In this document: positions 35,769 to 43,975 of the stretch, one piece after another
Layout: the number at the start of each line of letters is the position of its first letter
Position numbering within the stretch: the stretch's first letter is position 1
Source of the DNA: Nitrospirota bacterium
GTDB lineage: Bacteria; Nitrospirota; Nitrospiria; Nitrospirales; Nitrospiraceae
Direction of reading: 5' to 3'
DNA length: 48,387 bases
Assembly (NCBI GenBank): GCA_005877775.1
Contig: VBOJ01000073.1
Span: 1-48,387 of the forward strand
The notes under the pieces: generated by a model
What the model saw: the letters and a program-made list of their open reading frames with translations, nothing else
The model's database searches: none
Told to the model about the DNA's origin: nothing
Translations under genes and position numbers: made by a program

Positions 35769-36938
35769 TTACTGTCGTGCTAAGTCCTTCAGTTGTTGTT
35801 CGACATGGGCGCGGTCAGGCGCTTGTGGCGCCAGTTCAAGATAGCGTTGCAACTCGGCACCGGCCTCTCGCGTCTGCCCACGCTTGACATAGAGCGTCCC
35901 GATCGCCCTGTGCGGATCAGCATAAGTTGCATCTGCCTCAATCGCTTTGCGATACGTTGGCTCGACCCGGTCCCGATCACCAGGTTCGTCGCGCTGTCGA
36001 AACACCTCGCCAAGGTAATATAACGCTCGCGCATCAGTTGCTTTCCACCGCAACACTCGTTCCAGCGTCTGCTGGGCGAGCCCGAAGCGGCCGATCGCGA
36101 GGTCGGTCCTGGCATTCTCCACGAACAGCGGGAGCATGCGGGCTTGGTAACGCTCTTCTCCAAGCTCCCCGGTTCGCCCGGCGTAACGTTCCGCTAGAAG
36201 TTCGCTGTAGCTTTCCACTCGCTCCGTGAGGCGCGGATGCGTACCAAAAAAGAATGGCTCATTGACCTTGCGCTCCTCCAAATCCCGTTTCAGATGCTCG
36301 AAGAGCTTTGGCGCTTCCTGCGGCGAATATCCCGCAGCCACCATGAGTGCCAAGCCTTCCTGATCCGCTTCCGCTTCCCGGCCGCGCGAATACCCAGTCA
36401 CGGCCGCCACATAGCCGACTGCGCCCAACGCCGTCACCGCCGCTCCAAAAACCCCAAACGGCAAGGCCACCATTTGGAGCGTGGCCAACGCGGCACTGGA
36501 CCGTCGACTGCCTCGCAATTCTTGGATCGTATGCCGATGGGTCGCGTGGGTAAGCTCATGACCCAACAGGGTCGCGAGTTGAGCTTCGTTCTCCATCCTT
36601 GCCAGGATGCCCGTATGCACGTAAATGATCCCGTTTGGGAAAGCGAAAGCGTTGAGCAGCGGATTCTTCACGATCTTGACCTGAATCGTGAGAGGACTAC
36701 TTTTCATCGCTTCGGGAACAAGCTTTTGAATCACCTCTTTGAGATAGGCAGTGATGACAGGAGCGTCGTAGATCGCGCCGCTCCGGTCGAGCCTTTTCTC
36801 CTCTTCAAGAACCGTTTTCCACAGCCGTTGCTCATCATCCTCGAGTTGGCCACTCTGTCCCTTGCCAAGTGGCTCGACTGAGGCACAGGAAATCAGCCAC
36901 AGAAAGATCAGCAGGGGGAGCACGTTGGAGAGGCGCAT
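35769..36938 (-). CDS. M48-family metalloprotease lipoprotein with TPR repeats (BepA-like)
   Basis: After a lipobox LISC (Cys18) the protein has an M48 zinc-protease domain with HELTHATHRH (HExxH at 127-131) and the third ligand in GREAEADQEGL. The C-terminal half has TPR repeats (LAQQTLERVLRWKATDARALYYLGEVF, AGAELQRYLELAPQAPDR). The layout matches BepA/YfgC, which degrades or assembles outer-membrane proteins. The frame opens at 36995; the ATG at 36938 gives a proper signal peptide and lies 10 bp after the previous stop, though its ribosome site is weak. Confidence 0.93.
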   Translation of the reverse strand: MRLSNVLPLLIFLWLISCASVEPLGKGQSGQLEDDEQRLWKTVLEEEKRLDRSGAIYDAPVITAYLKEVIQKLVPEAMKSSPLTIQVKIVKNPLLNAFAFPNGIIYVHTGILARMENEAQLATLLGHELTHATHRHTIQELRGSRRSSAALATLQMVALPFGVFGAAVTALGAVGYVAAVTGYSRGREAEADQEGLALMVAAGYSPQEAPKLFEHLKRDLEERKVNEPFFFGTHPRLTERVESYSELLAERYAGRTGELGEERYQARMLPLFVENARTDLAIGRFGLAQQTLERVLRWKATDARALYYLGEVFRQRDEPGDRDRVEPTYRKAIEADATYADPHRAIGTLYVKRGQTREAGAELQRYLELAPQAPDRAHVEQQLKDLARQ

Positions 36939-36948
36939 CAATCCAGCC

Positions 36949-37698
36949 CTACTGTCGACCAAGGTTCGGTAATTCTTTGATGAAGTCTTGCACAAACGCT
37001 ATGGCGTCTTCCGATTCACGGAGGTCGTAAACCTGCACCGTCCGGTAATACCAGAGAATCGATCCCGTCTTGGCGTCGACAAGCGCTACGCTCATTAAGT
37101 TGCCTCCACCTCGTGGAATGGCCACAACACCCAAAGCGGCACCAATGATCATGGTCCCGGCCTGAAGCGCTTTGCGGCCTCCAGAAGAACGTCGGTCAAA
37201 ACCCTTGACCAGCAGAAAGGCATCGGCCTGCTCGTCCAGCCCCTGGATCTCCGATCCTAAAGAATAGGTGAATTGTCTTGCTTTTTCGGGAAAGAACTGG
37301 CGTTGCCTGTAATCAAAGGTGTGGAGCAAGATGCTGTTGTTCACGACCGTGAAGAGAGCCTGTGTCTCATCGAGATTGGCGCTGGTCGCTGGTGAAAGAC
37401 CACTTTCGGCCAACCGCGTAACCCGCAAATCGTCAAACTTTTTGAGTTCCGTCTCCAGCACCACGTGCACGTTGCTGTTCGCGGCCGCGCTCCATTCCTC
37501 CATTCTTTCGACGCTCCCGCCCGCCCCTATTTCGTACATCTCAACCTGCGGCGGAAGCAGCACCACTGATTTGATTAGCTGCCGCTTGGCTTCTAGGTCC
37601 GGGTGGCTTCGAGACAGCTCTGAAGCCATAGCCCAAGTCGGCAAGCACAGAATGGCCGCGACAATCAGAAGATGAGATTGTAAGGTTCTCATGTTCAT
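36949..37698 (-). CDS. Exported protein of unknown function
   Basis: The 249-residue product has a signal peptide ending at WAMA-S (about residue 25). The mature part has SVVLLPPQVEMYEIGAGGSVERMEEWS, then a DDLRVTRL strand, and near the end LMSVALVDAKTGSILWYYRTV. The last motif is typical of envelope proteins with a stress or assembly role (GNA1162/CsgG-like fold is possible). The ATG has GGAGG at a proper distance. It leads the cassette with the M48 protease. Confidence 0.8.
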   Translation of the reverse strand: MNMRTLQSHLLIVAAILCLPTWAMASELSRSHPDLEAKRQLIKSVVLLPPQVEMYEIGAGGSVERMEEWSAAANSNVHVVLETELKKFDDLRVTRLAESGLSPATSANLDETQALFTVVNNSILLHTFDYRQRQFFPEKARQFTYSLGSEIQGLDEQADAFLLVKGFDRRSSGGRKALQAGTMIIGAALGVVAIPRGGGNLMSVALVDAKTGSILWYYRTVQVYDLRESEDAIAFVQDFIKELPNLGRQ

Positions 37699-37904
37699 GA
37701 GGCCTCCAAGACTAAAAGAATTTCGTTTTGCAGGCCACTATACGAAAGTGTTATATGTCGTCGAAATTGCTTCCATCGCCACTAGGGAAGCTAGGTAAGT
37801 TTTGGCGTTCATCTATCCTCCAGTATCTGTGCACAAGGATGCAGGAATAAAACTTGTAAGGTCCTGATTTCTCAGCCTACTCTTGTGACAAGCAGGGGCT
37901 CAGT

Positions 37905-38555
37905 ATGGACACAAATGACCGTCTGATCAAAACCAAGGAGACGTGGGCCAAACAGAAGCGGGACACCTCCGGGAGGGAGGTCGAGGGAGAGGAGGCCGAA
38001 CACGAGGGACTGCCGCCCGGTCAACACCTGGTCAACACCTGGCCGGTTCTCGATCTAGGCCACAAGCCCGAGATTGCCCTGGACGCCTGGCGCCTGACCG
38101 TGAGGGGGTTTGTTACCAACCCCATCACCTGGACCTGGCAGGATTTCCTTGCGCAGCGGCAGTTCAAATCCGTCTCGGACTTTCACTGTGTCACCTCCTG
38201 GAGCAATTTGGACAATGAGTGGGAAGGCGTGAGCTTCAAGCGGCTCATTGAAGTCGTGAAGCCGTTGTCGCTGGCCAAATTCCTCTTGTTCAATTCCTAT
38301 GACGACTATACGACCAACCTGCCGCTGGAATCCTGCGACGATGACGATGTGTTGCTGGCCCACAAGTGGAACGGGAAGCCATTGACGAAAGAGCACGGCG
38401 GGCCGGTACGGATGATCGTGCCGAAGCGCTATGGCTGGAAGGGCGCCAAGTGGGTGAAGGACATCACGTTCTCGGACCGAGATCAGAAGGGCTTCTGGGA
38501 AGTCCGGGGCTACTCCAATAGCGCGCTTCCTTGGAAGAATGACCGATATAGCTAA
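37905..38555 (+). CDS. Sulfite-oxidase-like molybdopterin oxidoreductase
   Basis: The 216-residue product has the sulfite oxidase molybdenum domain. DFHCVTSWS holds the Mo-ligating Cys95. LPPGQHLVNTWPVLDLG leads the domain, and TTNLPLESC and VPKRYGWKGAKWVKDI close it. No heme or dimerisation domain is present, as in the short YuiH/YedY-like subfamily. A polar N-terminus of about 35 residues, with no Tat signal, suggests a cytoplasmic protein. The ATG has AGGGG ahead. It stands alone; its stop converges with the DUF3565 gene at a 2-bp gap. Substrate unknown. Confidence 0.92.
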   Translation: MDTNDRLIKTKETWAKQKRDTSGREVEGEEAEHEGLPPGQHLVNTWPVLDLGHKPEIALDAWRLTVRGFVTNPITWTWQDFLAQRQFKSVSDFHCVTSWSNLDNEWEGVSFKRLIEVVKPLSLAKFLLFNSYDDYTTNLPLESCDDDDVLLAHKWNGKPLTKEHGGPVRMIVPKRYGWKGAKWVKDITFSDRDQKGFWEVRGYSNSALPWKNDRYS

Positions 38556-38557
38556 TC

Positions 38558-38749
38558 CTACTCTTGCCCCTCGCATTTCTTGCAATTCAGCACCTGCCCG
38601 AGGTGTTGCGTACGCCCTTCCTCAGTGAAAACCCAGGGCCGATTCGTCAAGGGCGGCTGATGACGCACATGCTGCCCATGCCCGCATGCGAGATCTGCCA
38701 CCCAGTCGCCGTGCTCGTCTTGGTGAAAGCCGACGATGCGTTGTTCCAT
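38558..38749 (-). CDS. DUF3565 domain protein
   Basis: The 63-residue product begins EQRIVGFHQDEHGDWVADLACGHGQHVRH and has a CxxC pair near the end (NCKKCEG). It matches the small DUF3565 family, with Cys and His in a zinc-binding pattern. The frame opens at 38830, but the ATG at 38749 avoids overlap with the PrsW-like gene (stop 38760). Function unknown. Confidence 0.85.
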   Translation of the reverse strand: MEQRIVGFHQDEHGDWVADLACGHGQHVRHQPPLTNRPWVFTEEGRTQHLGQVLNCKKCEGQE

Positions 38750-38759
38750 GCTCCACATA

Positions 38760-39464
38760 TTATAGTGAACGGTGAGGAGACGCCTTCTGGCACTCACGGA
38801 TGCTCCGGAGCACGATCCCCCACATGACAACCATTAAGACCACCTCCCCGACGACTGCCTCAGGGAAGTGCGACGCAAAAAAATTGAACAGCCCATGACA
38901 CAGGATCGCCAACAAGAGTCCTCTCTGAATCATGGCGTTGCCCTGTGCTGGATCAGCGAACTTTGCCCTTCCCAGAGCAGAGCCCCACATGCTGGAATAC
39001 AAGACATGGCTTGGCACACTCAGGAATGCCCGAACCACAAACACGGACGCCACCACACCGAACGGCGACAGAGTCTCCGTGGATTGCGCCATATCCGACG
39101 CATTCAAGTAGGCCGCTAGGAGATACAGCCAGTTTTCCATGGAAGCAAAGCCTAGGGCCAGCGCCGCCGTGTAGATGATCCCATCAAGCGGTTCGTTAAA
39201 CTCGGCGCTTCGATAGACCGTTAACCGAACCCCCGAGTACTTGAGCCCCTCTTCAATAATCGGCGCAACGAGAATGATTGCGAACAAGGACTCTGTGAAC
39301 AGGAGCTCGAGCACCGTCGCCGGGATACCCAACCCCATACCAAGAAGGAAGGTCATCACGATCAGCCTCTTGGGCTCAGGTTCCAGCTTGTCCTTCTTAT
39401 AGAAGAACCAGAGCCAAAAGAGGCCCGGAGCAAAAGCCGCCAGCAATAACGTGACGAAGCTCAC
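38760..39464 (-). CDS. PrsW-family intramembrane metalloprotease
   Basis: About seven membrane helices are seen in 234 residues. The conserved motifs are EEGLK (Glu71, Glu72), the FxxxEN-type segment GFASMENWLY, the helix SVPSHVLYSS (His153) and CHGLFN (His190). The family includes PrsW of Bacillus, which cleaves an anti-sigma factor. A GTG start is used, with GAGG ahead. No sigma/anti-sigma pair is nearby, so the target is unknown. Confidence 0.9.
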   Translation of the reverse strand: MSFVTLLLAAFAPGLFWLWFFYKKDKLEPEPKRLIVMTFLLGMGLGIPATVLELLFTESLFAIILVAPIIEEGLKYSGVRLTVYRSAEFNEPLDGIIYTAALALGFASMENWLYLLAAYLNASDMAQSTETLSPFGVVASVFVVRAFLSVPSHVLYSSMWGSALGRAKFADPAQGNAMIQRGLLLAILCHGLFNFFASHFPEAVVGEVVLMVVMWGIVLRSIRECQKASPHRSL

Positions 39465-39528
39465 CGGTGATCGCCCTCATTGTGGCGATCGCCATGGTCG
39501 TTTTGATGGAATCCGATGATGCACTGGT

Positions 39529-39960
39529 TCATAGTCGCCAGAAATAGGCCTCATCCTTCGCAAGAGCAAGAAATCCTTCATCAATGGGGCAGTAATAGTA
39601 GACGTACCAGGTGGTCGCAAAAGATCCATCTCTCAAATCGTTGGGCCACCACGACGCCTTGAGACCGGGAGATATGACGTTCGCGCCCGCCACTTGATGA
39701 CAGTTTTTGATTACCTCCTCGCGCTCAGCCTCGCTAAACTTGAACTTCATGAGGATCTGGTATGTAGAGGCGTTGTGCATCTCATTGATCGAGGCGGCTG
39801 ACTTCGGCAACAACGTGGGGAAATAGCCTCCACCCAAAAGGGCGCCTGCCTTCTTTGCGTCATCATATGTGTTGAACTGCAATTCTTCGGTTTGACCGAA
39901 GGTGCAAGCGGCAGAAATGAGCAGCAAGAGTATGGCCAGTGCGTGAGCCAGTGGTTTCAC
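39529..39960 (-). CDS. Exported protein or lipoprotein of unknown function
   Basis: With a GTG start at 39960 the product has a signal peptide with the core LAILLLLISAAC, either a lipobox or a normal cleavage site. The remaining 125 residues have a Cys pair (one in NCHQ, one in YYCPID) and aromatic-rich segments (STYQILMKFKFSEAEREEVIKNCHQVAG). An ATG at 40041 in the same frame is possible but would bury the signal helix. I do not recognise the family. Confidence 0.7.
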   Translation of the reverse strand: MKPLAHALAILLLLISAACTFGQTEELQFNTYDDAKKAGALLGGGYFPTLLPKSAASINEMHNASTYQILMKFKFSEAEREEVIKNCHQVAGANVISPGLKASWWPNDLRDGSFATTWYVYYYCPIDEGFLALAKDEAYFWRL

Positions 39961-40262
39961 TTCTCGAAGATGTCCCGCTCCGTCAGCCTTGCCGTCAGGA
40001 CAAACCGACCCGTTGCACCCCATGCTAAGACCTAACCGCATCGAGGATGACTAGCTCGTCGCCTATGACTTCTGTGGAATGAACGGTTCCGCACAGCATC
40101 GCGAATAATCCATCCCCAGCCGCTGCTCGATTCATGCTAGTCTTCCCGCTGATCAGCAGCAGTCACTGATGCGACTGACATTCGCTGCACGGCCGACATG
40201 GTGATCTTTACTCATCTGGATCTAGTAGTGTGCAGATAGGAAGTCTCTTTGAGGAATATACC

Positions 40263-40577
40263 ATGAAGGTACAACCCTACAAGACGATGACTGAAGCCCT
40301 TGAAGATCTGAAGAAGAGAGGATTTACCGCCAACTTCGAATTGCTCAACAATGTGTTTCGAGCAGTGGACAGCGGAAAATCGTTTCAGGCCGACGACTTG
40401 ACGATCGTCGAGCACCACCGATTCGAAGGAGCCAGCGATCCTGATGACATGTCGGTGGTCTATGCCATCGAAGCCAGCGATGGCACGCGAGGGATCCTGG
40501 TTGACGCCTTTGGAGTCTATGCCAACCCTGATCTTGGGGCATTCCTTCAGAATGTGAAGATGCGGGAAGACCGCTAG
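40263..40577 (+). CDS. Small protein of the misnamed 'phosphoribosylpyrophosphate synthetase' family
   Basis: The 104-residue product begins YKTMTEALEDLKKRGFTANFEL and contains FQADDLTIVEHHRFEGASDPDDMSVVYAIE and GVYANPD. The family is common in Bacteroidetes and other bacteria. It is annotated by transfer as PRPP synthetase, but is far too short and lacks the motifs of that enzyme. The ATG has GAGGAA ahead. Function unknown. Confidence 0.85.
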   Translation: MKVQPYKTMTEALEDLKKRGFTANFELLNNVFRAVDSGKSFQADDLTIVEHHRFEGASDPDDMSVVYAIEASDGTRGILVDAFGVYANPDLGAFLQNVKMREDR

Positions 40578-40578
40578 T

Positions 40579-40773
40579 GTGGTTGACATTCCGACCGAAG
40601 ATTATGCTGGACATCGCGCATCTTCAATGCCTCATCGACGCCTTGATGCCATCCAGCCTCATCACCGGCTCGTCGCCGACCACTTCCGCCGAGTGGGAAA
40701 TGCGCTGAGCACGAAGCATCCCGACGCCTATTTGAATGAAATTGCATGGCTGATACAATCCGAGGCGCGTTGA
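40579..40773 (+). CDS. Small hypothetical protein
   Basis: A 64-codon frame starts 2 bp after the previous stop. It contains PHHRLVADHFRRVGNAL and PDAYLNEIAWLIQSEAR, which look like helices of a small coiled protein. A GTG or ATG start is not well supported by a ribosome site. It overlaps the next small ORF by 28 bp. I cannot name a family. Confidence 0.45.
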   Translation: MVDIPTEDYAGHRASSMPHRRLDAIQPHHRLVADHFRRVGNALSTKHPDAYLNEIAWLIQSEAR

Positions 40774-40985
40774 CGGAGCTGGCCGAGCTGATCGCCGTCA
40801 ACGTCGAGCGTGCACCGGGCCAGACTGAAAAACGTCTTGTTCTGTTGAGGGGGTTTGTCGAAGCACACCGCCTCAATCATGCCGTCACTGATGATCCTGA
40901 CCTTGCCCTCTTAGACCTGCTGCTTCAGCAGCCTGAGATGCTGGTCCACAATCTCCAGAAGCTTTGGATGAAAGGAATGAGTTAG
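40746..40985 (+). CDS. Small hypothetical protein
   Basis: The 79-residue product is helical and acidic (ALTELAELIAVNVERAPGQ, LALLDLLLQQPEMLVHNLQKLW). The overlap with the previous ORF and the codon pattern suggest a real gene in a small operon with the 40263 gene. No family resemblance is seen. Confidence 0.5.
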   Translation: MADTIRGALTELAELIAVNVERAPGQTEKRLVLLRGFVEAHRLNHAVTDDPDLALLDLLLQQPEMLVHNLQKLWMKGMS

Positions 40986-40998
40986 GGTCTGGGATGCC

Positions 40999-41514
40999 TC
41001 ACTTTCCCGCCGGCACCTTGAACTTGGGTGCCGCTCCGATACTGTCCAATCCAGCCTGGGCGCAGGCATCGTCTAACTGAGTGCCAGGGGCGCCGCCAAC
41101 CCCGATCCCGCCGATGACCTCGCCTCCAATCTCGATCGGCAGGCCACCGCCCAGGATGAGGATTCTGTCGTTCATCTCCCGCAGGGCTTGGAGCGTCGGC
41201 ATCTTATTGATCAGCTCAGCCAGCTCACTAGTTGGCCGCCGTAGGCTGGCCGCGGTATAGGCCTTCTTGCTGCTGCTATCTGTCGTGTGCGGACCAGCTC
41301 CATCTCCCCGCAGCAGGGTCTTCAATACCCCGGCACTGTCCACCACCGACGCGCTGACGCGATAACCATCCTGTTTGCACTTTTCGACCGCGGCAGCCGC
41401 AGCCTTGCTCGCCAGAGAGAGCGGCAACGTTGGTTCGCGAGGCAAGTCCTCCGCCACAGCCACCGCATTGATACATAGGAGCATCGGCACGAGAACCAAT
41501 CGCACGCACTTCAT
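40999..41514 (-). CDS. GlcG/HbpS-family heme-binding-type exported protein
   Basis: The product has a signal peptide (about 21 residues), then SLASKAAAAAVEKCKQDGYRVSASVVDSAG and ILGGGLPIEIGGEVIGGIGVGGAPGTQLDDACAQAGLD. This matches GlcG/HbpS proteins (PduO C-terminal-like fold). Some members bind heme or corrinoid; here the role is unknown. The ATG has AAGGAGG ahead, and the upstream extension to 41538 is not needed. Confidence 0.9.
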   Translation of the reverse strand: MKCVRLVLVPMLLCINAVAVAEDLPREPTLPLSLASKAAAAAVEKCKQDGYRVSASVVDSAGVLKTLLRGDGAGPHTTDSSSKKAYTAASLRRPTSELAELINKMPTLQALREMNDRILILGGGLPIEIGGEVIGGIGVGGAPGTQLDDACAQAGLDSIGAAPKFKVPAGK

Positions 41515-41704
41515 CCAGCCCTCCTTTTTCCGGCACAAGAACCTGGTTGGATGCGAGTAGTATCAGCGGGGTAGGATGATGTCAAGTGATGTGCGTGGAG
41601 TAACACCCGCAGACAGCCTAGCGGAAGTTGCGCGGGAACGATGCTCCGGGAGAGTTCTTAACTCAGGAAAACCCCAACTGGGGAGGCTGTGAGGGAGGGT
41701 GTGA

Positions 41705-41890
41705 CTAACTCCAGGTGATGTGGTCCTGGTTCAGGAGATAGTCAATTAGTTCGATACTGTCGCGCATGGCTAGTTGTGCGTGCTCGGACAGAGGCAGAAT
41801 CGCCCCGACGGGTCTTCCTGGTTCCAAATCTTCCAGGGAAGGGATCCCTTCCGGGCCGACCTTCTCATGCTCTGGGCGGTAGCTGGCCAT
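41705..41890 (-). CDS. Small hypothetical protein
   Basis: A 61-residue acidic product (GPEGIPSLEDLEPGRPVGAILPLSEHAQLAMRDSIELIDYLL). A candidate sigma-70 promoter lies 49 bp upstream. The ribosome site is a modest AAGGG at 9 bp. No named family. Confidence 0.55.
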   Translation of the reverse strand: MASYRPEHEKVGPEGIPSLEDLEPGRPVGAILPLSEHAQLAMRDSIELIDYLLNQDHITWS

Positions 41891-41938
41891 CCTAATCTAC
41901 CCTTCTTGTTCTCCTCCGGCTTTGAGCGCTCGCTATTA

Positions 41939-41966
41939 ACTATAGCAAGTCTTGCGCCAGACGCAA
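41939..41966 (-). promoter_or_regulatory. Candidate sigma-70 promoter for the small gene at 41705-41890
   Basis: On the minus strand TTGCGT, a 16-nt spacer, and TATAGT match the -35 and -10 boxes. An inverted repeat TTGCG/CGCAA overlaps the -35 box and could bind a regulator. It is a motif match only. Confidence 0.4.
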
Positions 41967-42053
41967 ACTTGATGCTTTTATCATACCACATGGATTCCTC
42001 CTATCGTCGAGTGCATGTGTAACTTACTGATTTAAAGTAATATTTTTCTGCTT

Positions 42054-43100
42054 TCAGGGAGATCCATCGATTGGCGCCAAAGCCCCGAGGTAGGCAAACC
42101 CGCCAACTTTTGTCAGAGGAGTATCGGATCGTAACCTGAAATCATCATGGCTGGGGTCCACAAACCGAGGGTCAACCGTGAGGTCCGAATCCGCTTTCAG
42201 CTCCGGCGCCGGCACGTTCGGAGAACCGGCTCGGAGGTAGTTGCCCTCACTGTTGGAGACGGCGTTGTAGGAAATATTGGCGGTGCTCGTGGCCCCGACC
42301 ACGAACCCGACCTTATTCATTCCGACGATATTGCCGGAGACGTCGCTTCGCGAGGTCCCCAAAAAAGCGACTCCGCCGCCATTCTTGACGATGGTATTGT
42401 TCAGTAGCACGGCGTGTGCGCTGTCCGTGACCACGACCCCCTCAAACAGACTCCGCGCGATCACGTTCCGTTCCAGGCGCACATCCGACTTGCCTGCAAC
42501 CGTGACCCCATGGTCATTATCGTGGATGAAGTTGCCGACCAGCAGGACCTGGGAATCAGCCAACTGGACACCGGTGGTTTCGCTACCACCGATCACGCAC
42601 TGCTCGATTCGAACCTCCTGGACCTGTTGTCCGAACAACATCCCGTTGATCCGGACCTCGCGAAGCACTAAGGCACGCCCATTAAAAATCCCCATCGCCA
42701 GGCCGCCATGCTCTTGGATAGTCAATCCGCTGATCTCCACCTCTGTCGCCCCATAGGGCCACTTCCCGACGTGAAACGATCCGACCCGGTTGCGCCCTAG
42801 GATCTTGACTTTGTCCGCTCCATCCCCAACGAGCCTGAGTCGATGCTTGCTATGGATGGTCACATCCTCCGGATACTCGCCAGCCCTGATCCGGATCGTA
42901 TCACCAGAGGCGGCATGGTCAATCGCCTCCTGGATGGACCGGTACTGTCCTGTGCCATCAATCGCCACCACCAAGACGCGAGACTCCTGAACAATCGGTG
43001 ACTGCACGGTCTCATCAGCATGAACCATGACCCCACAGCACAGCAGCGGGACCAACACAGCTCCAAGACGGGCAGCTTGAGGAGAAAGAAAAATGGCCAT
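42054..43100 (-). CDS. Right-handed beta-helix repeat (NosD-like) exported protein
   Basis: After a signal peptide (about 28 residues) the product has GTGQYRSIQEAIDHAASGDTIRIRAGEYPEDV, the usual start of a parallel beta-helix. Repeats follow throughout (VRLERNVIARSLFEGVVVTDS, AVLLNNTIVKNGGGV, DVSGNIVGMNKVGFVV). It may bind or cleave polysaccharide on the surface or in the periplasm. The frame opens at 43178; the ATG at 43100 gives the signal peptide, though it has no strong ribosome site. It overlaps no other gene. Confidence 0.85.
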   Translation of the reverse strand: MAIFLSPQAARLGAVLVPLLCCGVMVHADETVQSPIVQESRVLVVAIDGTGQYRSIQEAIDHAASGDTIRIRAGEYPEDVTIHSKHRLRLVGDGADKVKILGRNRVGSFHVGKWPYGATEVEISGLTIQEHGGLAMGIFNGRALVLREVRINGMLFGQQVQEVRIEQCVIGGSETTGVQLADSQVLLVGNFIHDNDHGVTVAGKSDVRLERNVIARSLFEGVVVTDSAHAVLLNNTIVKNGGGVAFLGTSRSDVSGNIVGMNKVGFVVGATSTANISYNAVSNSEGNYLRAGSPNVPAPELKADSDLTVDPRFVDPSHDDFRLRSDTPLTKVGGFAYLGALAPIDGSP

Positions 43101-43144
43101 GACAGCGTGATACAGGGAAGCAGGCCGAAGAGTCAATGGGCAGT

Positions 43145-43310
43145 CGTCATCCATCAATCGTGAAAAGAGGGGCGTCACTCGTCATTCGTCAATCGCACAG
43201 ATGACGAATGGTTGATGGATGATGGTCCCTGGCTAACAGTTGATGAAGCCTTACTTTCAGTCCATTAACCATTCCGCATCGGCCATGAGCCATTGACCAT
43301 TGGTCATTCA
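43145..43310. repeat. Heptamer-type repeats with nested inverted arms
   Basis: Units GTCACTC, GTCATTC, GTCAATC and others recur at a 7-nt period. TCATCCATCAA (43147-43157) pairs with TTGATGGATGA (43212-43222), and CATTCGTCA with TGACGAATG inside. A second group from 43262 has CCATT/TCATT units (CCATTAACCATTCC, GCCATTGACCATTGGTCATT). They lie upstream of coaE. Confidence 0.55.
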
Positions 43311-43328
43311 CACGTGCTATGCTCCGGC

Positions 43329-43931
43329 ATGATCTTGGTCGGACTCACCGGAGGTCTCGCCACCGGGAAAAGCACCGTCGCGCGCATGTTTCAAGACTGC
43401 GGGGCGATGCTGATCGACGCCGACCTGTTGGCCCGCCTTGTGGTCGAACCGGATAAGCCGGCCTGGAGGGAGATTGTCCGAGCGTTCGAGAAGCAGATTC
43501 TTCGTCCAGACCGAACCCTGGACCGTTCCGCGCTGGCAACTATCGTCTTTCAAAACCGGACCAAGCTTCGCCAACTCGGCGCCATCATCCATCCGCGAGT
43601 GGCCCGTGAGCAGTCCCGCCTGACTCGAGAGGTCGCCAAGAAGCACCCCCACGCGGTCGTTCTTTACGACGCGCCCGTGCTGATCGAAGCCGGCGCACAC
43701 AAGCGCATGGACAAGATCATTGTGGTGTCCGCTCCACAAGAGACGCAGCTCAAGCGGCTCTGCAATCGCAGCCATCTCACCAAAACCGAAGCCCTTCGCC
43801 GGATTCGCTCCCAACTCCCGCTGGTGCAAAAAGTCAAGCTGGCCGATTACGTAATTGACGGCACTCTGTCCTTTGAGCAGACCAAACACGAAGTCCAGCG
43901 GATTTATACAGAGCTGCGGCGAATGGCGTAA
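43329..43931 (+). CDS. coaE: Dephospho-CoA kinase
   Basis: The 200-residue product has the P-loop GGLATGKST (residues 8-16), the DADLLAR segment, the HPRV motif near LGAIIHPRVAREQ, and DAPVLIEAG. It phosphorylates dephospho-CoA, the last step of CoA synthesis. The frame opens at 43293 but the ATG at 43329 starts the family's normal N-terminus (MILVGLTGG). It precedes trxB by 44 bp. Confidence 0.95.
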   Translation: MILVGLTGGLATGKSTVARMFQDCGAMLIDADLLARLVVEPDKPAWREIVRAFEKQILRPDRTLDRSALATIVFQNRTKLRQLGAIIHPRVAREQSRLTREVAKKHPHAVVLYDAPVLIEAGAHKRMDKIIVVSAPQETQLKRLCNRSHLTKTEALRRIRSQLPLVQKVKLADYVIDGTLSFEQTKHEVQRIYTELRRMA

Positions 43932-43975
43932 TCCAGCCCCTTCCGCTTGATCATTCGCTGTGTTAAAGTCCTGCC

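Noticed and set aside
40263-40577. Phosphoribosylpyrophosphate synthetase
   Set aside because: The name is used for this small family by annotation transfer; at 104 residues it lacks all PRPP-synthetase motifs.
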